38,432 nucleotides of DNA, taken from contig DATHTK010000041.1 of the NCBI GenBank assembly GCA_035463295.1, positions 1-38,432 on the forward strand. The letters run 5' to 3'. Source of the stretch: DATHTK01 sp035463295. GTDB taxonomy: Bacteria > Actinomycetota > Rubrobacteria > Rubrobacterales > Rubrobacteraceae. Shown here piece by piece: positions 33,401-38,432 of this stretch (the stretch's first letter is position 1; each line of letters begins with the position of its first letter). The position numbers and the translations under genes were made by a program. The notes beneath the pieces were generated by a model. That model saw only the letters and a list, made by a program, of their open reading frames with translations, did not search any database and was not told the origin of the DNA.

Positions 33401-33600
33401 ACGTTTTCGCCGTCACAAACGCGTGCGCGGGCTGCGGCAACTGCCTCAGAACCTGCCCGGAAAAGGCGATCCGACCCGCACCAACGGGCCACTCCTCTCC
33501 TCTCGTAGTCCTCGAAGACCGCTGTACGGGCTGCGCCGAGTGCGCCGAGGTCTGCCCGGTCTCGGCTTGCATCGAGGTAGCGCTGGAGGAAGACCGATGA
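33397..33600 (+). CDS. 2[4Fe-4S] ferredoxin inside the cobalamin operon
   Basis: 67 residues with two clusters: C10-x2-C13-x2-C16-x3-C20 followed by Pro, and C43-x2-C46-x2-C49-x3-C53 followed by Pro. This is a bacterial-type low-potential electron carrier. ATG 33397 overlaps the cbiG-cobJ stop (ATGA) and the end overlaps cbiC (ATGA), so it is made together with the corrin enzymes. A role in the reductive or ring-contraction steps, or in cobalt reduction before adenosylation, is an inference. Confidence 0.92.
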   Translation: MNVFAVTNACAGCGNCLRTCPEKAIRPAPTGHSSPLVVLEDRCTGCAECAEVCPVSACIEVALEEDR

Positions 33601-34181
33601 GACGCGTTCACCCTATAGAGACCGAGAGCTACCGCATCCTGCGCGACCTCGTCGACCTCTCCCATCTCGAACCCCTCTCGCGTGCCGTGGCCGAACGCGT
33701 GATCCACGCCTCCGCCGATCTCGAATATGCCGATAGTCTAGTATTAGATGAATCGGTCTTGAGGGGAGGGCTGGCCGCGCTGCGGCGGGGTGCCTCCGTT
33801 GTGGCGGACGTGGGGATGGTCGCAGCAGGCATTACCGCGCGTGAGGTGTTCTGCTTCGTCTCGGATCCGAGGGCGAGGGAGATGTCCGAGGACTTCGGGA
33901 TAACCCGTTCGGCGGCGGGGATGAGGGTCGCAGCCGAGGAAGTGGGGCCGGGGGCCGTGTGGGTCGTTGGAAACGCGCCGACGGCGCTCTTCGAGCTGAT
34001 CGAGCGCGAAGTAGACCCTGCGCTCGCCGTCGGGCTGCCGGTCGGGTTCGTGGGCGCTGCCGAGTCGAAAGAGGAGTTGATCCGGAGCGGCCTGCCGGCC
34101 CTGGCCAACCGCGGTCCGAAGGGTGGGTCGGCGGTGGCGGCGGCGGCCATAAACGCCATCCTGTACTTCGAGGAGGACTGA
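33597..34181 (+). CDS. cbiC: (Cobalt-)precorrin-8X methylmutase (CobH/CbiC)
   Basis: 194 residues. It moves the C11 methyl group to C12, giving (hydrogeno)cobyrinic acid. The N-terminus has HPIETESYRIL, then VIHASADLEY with catalytic His37. VADVGMVAAGIT, VVGNAPTALFEL and GLPVGFVGAAESKEEL follow, all typical. It overlaps the ferredoxin by 4 bp and ends one base before cbiX. Confidence 0.95.
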   Translation: MRRVHPIETESYRILRDLVDLSHLEPLSRAVAERVIHASADLEYADSLVLDESVLRGGLAALRRGASVVADVGMVAAGITAREVFCFVSDPRAREMSEDFGITRSAAGMRVAAEEVGPGAVWVVGNAPTALFELIEREVDPALAVGLPVGFVGAAESKEELIRSGLPALANRGPKGGSAVAAAAINAILYFEED

Positions 34182-34182
34182 A

Positions 34183-35097
34183 ATGCGAGATGTGTCCCTG
34201 GTAGGCAACGACCGGGCGTCGAGAAGAGGGTCTGAACCGGCGCTGCTCGTCGTGGGGCACGGGAGCAGGGATCCTCGGGGCGCCGCGGAGTTTCACGCCC
34301 TGATCTCGCTCCTGCGGGAGCGAGATCCGTCTCTGATGGTCGAGGGCGGGTTTATCGAGCTATCGCGGCCCCCCATATCCGAGTGCGTGGACCGGCTCGT
34401 CGAGGAGGGGGCGCGGGAGATCTCCGCCGTTCCGCTGATGCTTCTGGCGGCCGGGCACGCCAAGAACGACATACCCGCGACGCTGGTGCGCGAGAGGACG
34501 CGTCACCCCGAGGTGGGCTTCCGTTACGGGCGGGCTCTGGGCATCAGCCCCGAGCTGCTCTCGCTCATGGACGAGAGGATCTCCGCCGTCGTCCCCGAAG
34601 AAGAGAGAGAACGGACGGTGGTTCTCGTTGTCGGGCGCGGCTCCTCCGACCCGGATGCGAACTCCGACCTCGCCAAGATCGCCCGCCTCTTCTACGAGGG
34701 ACGCCCGTATCCCCTTGTGGAGAGCGGCTTCGTTAGCCTCGCCTCGCCGCGGGTTCCCGAGGCGCTCGAGCGCTGCAAGAGGCTCGGCGCCCGGCGCGTC
34801 GTCGTCTTCTCGTACTTCCTCTTCACCGGCGTCCTGGAGGAGCGGATAAGAGAGCAGAGCGAGAGGTTCGCCGGTGCCAACCCCGACGTAGAGGTGCGCT
34901 ACGCTGGCTATTTCGGGCCCCACCCGACGGTAGCCGACCTGGTCCTGGCCCGCCACCGCGAGGCTCTAGTGGGAGACATCCGGATGAACTGCGACGTCTG
35001 CGTCCACCGCGTCGCCCTGCCCGGTTTCGAGGAGAAGGTCGGCGCGTCCGCCACCCCCCACTACCACCCCGACGAACTCGGCCACCATCACCACTAG
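34183..35097 (+). CDS. cbiX: Sirohydrochlorin cobaltochelatase, long form (CbiX)
   Basis: 304 residues. It inserts cobalt into sirohydrochlorin at the start of the anaerobic route. Two tandem chelatase halves are seen: LLVVGHGSRDPRG (H26) with MLLAAGHAKNDIPATL (H92), and VLVVGRGSSDPDANSDLAKIARL in the second half, where the His is replaced by Arg. The C-terminus has the MNCDVC motif (C270, C273), known from Bacillus megaterium CbiX to hold an Fe-S cluster, and the His-rich tail HYHPDELGHHHH, a metal-binding or storage segment. The ATG lies one base after the cbiC stop. Confidence 0.94.
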   Translation: MRDVSLVGNDRASRRGSEPALLVVGHGSRDPRGAAEFHALISLLRERDPSLMVEGGFIELSRPPISECVDRLVEEGAREISAVPLMLLAAGHAKNDIPATLVRERTRHPEVGFRYGRALGISPELLSLMDERISAVVPEEERERTVVLVVGRGSSDPDANSDLAKIARLFYEGRPYPLVESGFVSLASPRVPEALERCKRLGARRVVVFSYFLFTGVLEERIREQSERFAGANPDVEVRYAGYFGPHPTVADLVLARHREALVGDIRMNCDVCVHRVALPGFEEKVGASATPHYHPDELGHHHH

Positions 35098-35106
35098 GTC
35101 GCGGAC

Positions 35107-36168
35107 GTGGGTCTGGAGGAGCGGGTAGGGGAGCTGGCCGGGGAGATCATGGCCGCGGACGCGTCCGCGGCCGGGGCGGCGCGAGAGCGGCACTCGCGCC
35201 TTCTCAAGCCGCCGGGGAGCCTGGGGGATCTCGAATCTCTAGGGGTCCGGCTCGCGGCGATGGCCGGCGAGTGTCCGCCGCCGACGCCGGAGAGCCCCGC
35301 TGTCGTGGTCTGCGCCGGGGACCACGGGGTGCTCGCTCGTGGCGTCTCCCCATGGCCGCGGGAGGTTACGGCATCGATGGTCGAGAACTTCTGTGCCGGC
35401 GGCGCGGCGGTGAACGCGCTCGCCCGCACCGTGGGGGCGCGCCTGAGCGTGATGGACGTCGGCGTCGCCTCCGAGCTTCCGCGCCACCCGCTGCTCAGAG
35501 GTGCGAAGGTACGCCGCGGAACAGACGATCTGAGCCGGGGGCCGGCGATGACGCGGGAGGAGGCCGCCCGCGCGGTGCTCGCGGGGGCTGGCATCGTCGA
35601 GGAGCTCGTCGAGAGCGGGGGGGTGGACCTGCTCGTGGCGGGGGACATGGGGATCGGCAACACTACGCCCGCCGCCTGCCTCATAGCCGCGTTCACCGGA
35701 CGTTCGGCCAGAGAGGTCACGGGACGCGGCACCGGCATAGACGACGCGACCTTCGAGACAAAGATGAGGGTAGTGGAGGAGGCGCTCGAGCGCCATCGCC
35801 CGGACATTGAAGACCCTCTCGGAACCCTGGCCACACTCGGGGGGCTCGAGCACGCGGCGCTGGCCGGTTTGATCCTGATGGGCTCCGCCTACGGGGTTCC
35901 GGTCGTGCTCGACGGCGTCGTCTCCAACGCGGCCGCGCTCGTCTCCCAGACTCTCGCTCCGAGCTCGACGGATTACATGATCGCCGGCCACCTCTCGGTC
36001 GAGCCCGGAGCCCGGATCTCGCTCGAAATACTGGGTCTAGAGCCGCTGCTGGAACTGGACCTGCGCCTCGGAGAGGGTACGGGCGGTCTGCTCGCGGTGC
36101 CGCTCGTGCAGGCGGCGGGGCGCGTGCTAGAGGAGATGGCGACGATGGAGGAGGCTGGCATAGCGTGA
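35107..36168 (+). CDS. cobT: Nicotinate-nucleotide--dimethylbenzimidazole phosphoribosyltransferase
   Basis: 353 residues. It activates the lower ligand base to alpha-ribazole phosphate. LLKPPGSLGDLESLGVRLA is the family start, VVCAGDHGVLARGVSPWP, then the ENFCAGGAAVNALAR region and DMGIGNTTPAA loop bind the nucleotide. The catalytic Glu323 is in RLGEGTGG. It starts GTG 35107, nine bases after cbiX, and overlaps birA by 4 bp. No bluB or other base-making gene is seen here. Confidence 0.95.
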   Translation: MGLEERVGELAGEIMAADASAAGAARERHSRLLKPPGSLGDLESLGVRLAAMAGECPPPTPESPAVVVCAGDHGVLARGVSPWPREVTASMVENFCAGGAAVNALARTVGARLSVMDVGVASELPRHPLLRGAKVRRGTDDLSRGPAMTREEAARAVLAGAGIVEELVESGGVDLLVAGDMGIGNTTPAACLIAAFTGRSAREVTGRGTGIDDATFETKMRVVEEALERHRPDIEDPLGTLATLGGLEHAALAGLILMGSAYGVPVVLDGVVSNAAALVSQTLAPSSTDYMIAGHLSVEPGARISLEILGLEPLLELDLRLGEGTGGLLAVPLVQAAGRVLEEMATMEEAGIA

Positions 36169-36992
36169 GCGGGATGCGCCGGGAAGCGGTCGAGGACCTC
36201 GGGAGCCCGCTCGCCGCGAGGGTGGAGGTGCACGAGGAGCTCCGCTCGACGCAGGAGCGGGCCCGCGAACTGGCGCGCGGGGGAGCTCCGCACGGGACGC
36301 TCGTCGTCTCGAAGGTACAGACCGGCGGCAGGGGGCGTCTCGGACGCCGGTGGGGTTCGCCGCCCGGCGGGCTCTGGATGTCGCTGGTGCTGCGCCCGGG
36401 CATCTCGACAAAGGCGGCTGCCCGCATCACCCAGACCTCTGCCGTAGGCGTGGCGAAGGCGCTGCGGGAGATGGGGATAGACGTGCGCATCAAATGGCCC
36501 AACGACCTGCTCGTTGGCGGAGCCGGGGGACCCAAGATCTGCGGCATCCTCGCTGAAGCCAGCGCGGAGATGGTCCCCGTCGCAGCCAAGAGAGTCGGTT
36601 CGGGGGAGGGACGCCGCGTGGACTTCGTCGTGCTCGGCATCGGTCTCAACGCCAACCTGGATCCCGACGCCCTCGGCGTTCCGGAAGGGCAGGCGACTAC
36701 GCTTCGCAACGAGCTCGGCCGCGACGTCGATTTGCTCGCCCTGACTCGAACCCTGCTATTGCACCTCGACGCGGAGCTGGCGCGAGTAGGGGATTTCGAG
36801 GCCGTTCTAGACGACTGGCGAACGCTGAACTGCACGCTGGGCGAGCGGGTGCGGGTGCGGAGGTTCGGGGAGACCCTCGAAGGGACGGCCGTCGACCTCG
36901 GTCCCGAGGGCGCGCTTCTCCTGGAGACGTCCGAAGGCGTGGTCGAGCTCTTCGAGGGAGAGATCGAACGGCTCCGACGCGAGGGAGGCTGA
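36165..36992 (+). CDS. birA: Biotin--[acetyl-CoA-carboxylase] ligase
   Basis: 275 residues. It joins biotin to carboxylase carrier proteins through biotinyl-AMP. The biotin loop is QTGGRGRLGRRWGSPPGGLW (52-71), then KWPNDLLV (110-117) and KICGILAEA. VVLGIGLNANL completes the catalytic core. It has no N-terminal helix-turn-helix, so it is a class I ligase and not the repressor form. A C-terminal SH3-like cap is present (GERVRVRRFGETLEGTAVDLGPEGALLLE). GTG 36165 overlaps cobT as GTGA, so it is translated with the B12 genes although the pathway is unrelated. Confidence 0.93.
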   Translation: MSGMRREAVEDLGSPLAARVEVHEELRSTQERARELARGGAPHGTLVVSKVQTGGRGRLGRRWGSPPGGLWMSLVLRPGISTKAAARITQTSAVGVAKALREMGIDVRIKWPNDLLVGGAGGPKICGILAEASAEMVPVAAKRVGSGEGRRVDFVVLGIGLNANLDPDALGVPEGQATTLRNELGRDVDLLALTRTLLLHLDAELARVGDFEAVLDDWRTLNCTLGERVRVRRFGETLEGTAVDLGPEGALLLETSEGVVELFEGEIERLRREGG

Positions 36993-36994
36993 GG

Positions 36995-37807
36995 GTGCGG
37001 GTCGCCTGCGCCCAGTACGCCGTGCGCGAGGGAGACCCGGACTTTAACCTCCGGCGTGCTCTCCACTTTATCCGCCGGGCGGCCCTGAAGGGCGCCGACC
37101 TCGTGGTATTGCCAGAGCTTGCCACCTCCGGCTGCGCCTTCCGCTCCCGGCGCGAAGCCTCTGCCTTCGGGGACGCATACCCCGAGGGTCGCTCGATCCG
37201 CCTCTGGAGAGAAGAGGCGGAGAGGTCCGGCCTCTTTGTCGTCGGGGGGATGCTGGAGAAAGACGGCGAACTCCTGTACAACGCGGCTGTGCTGGTGGGT
37301 CCCGGCGCCGTGGTGGGGCGCTACCGCAAGACGCACCTCTGGGACGGGGAGAAGCGGCTGTACGAACCGGGTTCGGAGCTGCCAGTCTTCGACACGCCGC
37401 TCGGCGGGATCGGACTCCTCGTCTGCTACGACGCGTGGTTCCCCGAGGCCGCCCGCACCCTCGCCACGAAAGGCGCCCAGATATTGTGCGTCCCGTCCAA
37501 CGCCCCCGACGACTGGGTGCCCGAGACAGGGAGAAGGGGCGGCCTTACGATGCTCGACGTCCACTGCATCGCCCACGCCAACGCCAACCGCGTCTTCGTC
37601 GCCGCTGCAAACCGGGTCGGGGGTGGCTACCTGGGACGCAGCTGCATAGTAGACGTCACAGGGGGCGTGCTCGCGCTCGGCGGTGCGGCCGAGGAGCGGT
37701 TGCTCGTCGCCGAGGTGGAGCCGGAGCGCGCCGTGCGCGAAAAGAAGCTCACGGAATCAGCGCACGCTCTCAACGATAGGAATCCGGCCGCCTACGAGTT
37801 CGGGTAG
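36995..37807 (+). CDS. Nitrilase-superfamily carbon-nitrogen hydrolase
   Basis: 270 residues. The Glu-Lys-Cys triad is complete: E41 in VLPELATSG, K112 in GRYRKTHLWDGE and C144 in LVCYDAWFPE. Members hydrolyse amides or nitriles (for example N-carbamoyl compounds or omega-amides); the substrate is not predictable here. GTG 36995 lies two bases after birA, so it is the last gene of the run. No terminator with a T-run was seen after the stop. Confidence 0.9.
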   Translation: MRVACAQYAVREGDPDFNLRRALHFIRRAALKGADLVVLPELATSGCAFRSRREASAFGDAYPEGRSIRLWREEAERSGLFVVGGMLEKDGELLYNAAVLVGPGAVVGRYRKTHLWDGEKRLYEPGSELPVFDTPLGGIGLLVCYDAWFPEAARTLATKGAQILCVPSNAPDDWVPETGRRGGLTMLDVHCIAHANANRVFVAAANRVGGGYLGRSCIVDVTGGVLALGGAAEERLLVAEVEPERAVREKKLTESAHALNDRNPAAYEFG

Positions 37808-38139
37808 TGCCCCTCGTGCAAGCCGCCGCATGGCGCGCCTGGAAGAATTCGATCCTCCGGCTCGCGGTTCGGGAAAGCAGGGCGAGATGTTGCAGAAACT
37901 GCTTGTCTGAGCGGCTTTCATTACTCCAGGTCGCCCAGCGTTGCACGGAGGTGCGCCCTCGGCGGTGGCAGGAGTCCCCGCGCCGGCGCGCCTGTTCTCT
38001 CCTACGCGTCCCTCTGCTGATTTCCCGATCGCTCGAAGCCGCTTTCGACGGCGGCAGGCTCACCCCCGAGATGGGCCCGTATCAGAGCATCTCGGAGCGC
38101 GTACCCGAGTGGCGAACGAGATGAGGACGTTACACTCTC
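37808..38139. other. Gene-free stretch after the cobalamin run
   Basis: No frame on either strand has a convincing start, ribosome site or family motif. A short minus-strand reading around 38000-38120 (ALRDALIRAHLGGEPAAVE) looks protein-like but lacks support, and may be decayed coding DNA. No tRNA or strong terminator was seen. Confidence 0.4.
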
Positions 38140-38157
38140 TTGACTACTGTTGACTAC
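38140..38157 (+). promoter_or_regulatory. TTGACTAC direct repeat in an AT-rich promoter-like region
   Basis: TTGACTAC occurs at 38140-38147 and again at 38150-38157, a 10-bp period (one helical turn), as in sites of OmpR/PhoB-type regulators. The flanking 38130-38195 is the most AT-rich stretch in the window and includes TATAGT at 38185-38190. The exact -35/-10 pair is uncertain. Confidence 0.4.
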
Positions 38158-38293
38158 ATTTCTTAGTACTAAGGGTAGTAGTTGTATAGTAATGTGGCGG
38201 GGACTCTTCCAAGTAGCAGGGATATCCGCGACAATTCTCCAAGCGAGAAGCAAGGCAGTAGCTGATCAGGGGCCTGAAGAGAGGAGTATGTAG

Positions 38294-38432
38294 GTGAAGA
38301 CACCGTACGTTACGCCGCGGCTTGGGGTGCACGGAACTGTGGAGGAGATAACCCTCCGGAACAAGAAGAAGCCGAAAAAGCATCGGCATAAGCCCCGTCG
38401 TCCCAAGGGCGGCCGGCCCGTGGACCCCAGGT
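38294..38432 (+). CDS. Lasso-leader-like RiPP precursor candidate (3' end beyond window)
   Basis: 46 residues are visible and the frame is still open at the right edge. The N-terminus MKTPYVTPRLGVHGTVEEIT fits the lasso-peptide leader pattern YxxPxLxxxGxxxxxT exactly: Y5, P8, L10, G14, T20. After it comes an extremely basic stretch (residues 22-38, mostly Lys, Arg, His and Pro), then GGRPVDPR. A normal lasso core would start with Gly/Ala/Ser and have Asp or Glu at ring position 7-9. Here no acid appears until D44, so the product is unusual or is not a lasso peptide. GTG 38294 has GAGGAG (38281-38286) seven bases upstream. Modification enzymes, if any, lie outside the window. Confidence 0.55.
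   Translation, partial: MKTPYVTPRLGVHGTVEEITLRNKKKPKKHRHKPRRPKGGRPVDPR

Noticed and set aside
35717..37576. Long antisense open frame (619 codons) across cobT, birA and the hydrolase gene
   Set aside because: Low-complexity Ser/Arg/Pro composition, spans three well-identified genes, no ribosome site.
38002..38253. Minus-strand frame with the protein-like stretch ALRDALIRAHLGG
   Set aside because: No Shine-Dalgarno, no family match, and it runs through the promoter-like AT-rich region; it may be a remnant at most.
38192..38293. 33-codon open frame directly before the lasso-like frame (ATG 38192, TAG 38291)
   Set aside because: No ribosome site and no recognised motif. It is in frame with the next start, separated only by TAG, but I cannot support it as a gene.
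1..38432. CRISPR arrays, tRNA or rRNA genes, insertion sequences, prophage genes
   Set aside because: No regularly spaced repeats, no cloverleaf with a T-loop, no rRNA sequence and no transposase or integrase motifs were seen. The gene content is mostly housekeeping and biosynthetic.

Overview
The window is high-GC DNA packed with short-gap or overlapping genes, many starting with GTG or TTG. It looks like a high-GC actinobacterium. A Rubrobacter-like lineage is my best guess: the large-type SRP RNA sits just before dnaX, Ile ATA and Arg AGG codons are frequent despite the high GC, and the cobalamin locus is actinobacterial in style. The lineage is an inference.

Left part (1-8.8 kb): the tail of an unidentified gene; a TIM-barrel sugar isomerase; a cold-shock gene on the minus strand with its own promoter and terminator; a large SRP RNA with an Alu-type domain; then the replication/repair string dnaX, ybaB, recR, an MrfA/YprA-type helicase, a LOG/SLOG-fold protein and a short-chain dehydrogenase. 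Between dnaX and ybaB lies a decayed antisense fragment of an RTX-type calcium-binding protein.

Middle (8.9-17.4 kb): a cytosolic HtrA-like protease, a LuxR-type regulator whose receiver has lost its phosphorylation residues, a lipoprotein, a minus-strand block (GAF histidine kinase and response regulator, then an SDR and QueA), a 93-residue hypothetical protein behind a good promoter, a probable M15-type lipoprotein that may be leaderless, and a DedA membrane protein.

Right part (17.4-37.8 kb): a strong promoter and a cobalamin riboswitch precede one run of same-strand, mostly overlapping genes: cbtB, cbtA, cobQ, cobN, a fused chelatase I/D, cobO, cobB, cobI/cbiL, cobM/cbiF, cbiD, cbiE-cbiT, cbiG-cobJ, a 2[4Fe-4S] ferredoxin, cbiC/cobH, cbiX, cobT, birA and a nitrilase-family hydrolase. 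The set joins cobalt uptake (CbtAB), corrin ring building (anaerobic-style CbiD, CbiG and CbiX), adenosylation, amidation and lower-ligand activation. It holds both an early chelatase (CbiX) and CobN plus chelatase I/D. No precorrin-6A reductase (CobK/CbiJ), CbiB, CobU/P or CobS is visible; these must lie elsewhere or be replaced.

Right edge (37.8-38.4 kb): a gene-free stretch with an AT-rich promoter-like segment leads to an open frame that runs off the window. Its N-terminus matches the lasso-peptide leader pattern YxxPxLxxxGxxxxxT, but it is followed by a very basic segment without the usual ring acceptor. This is the best candidate in the window for an undescribed RiPP-like system.
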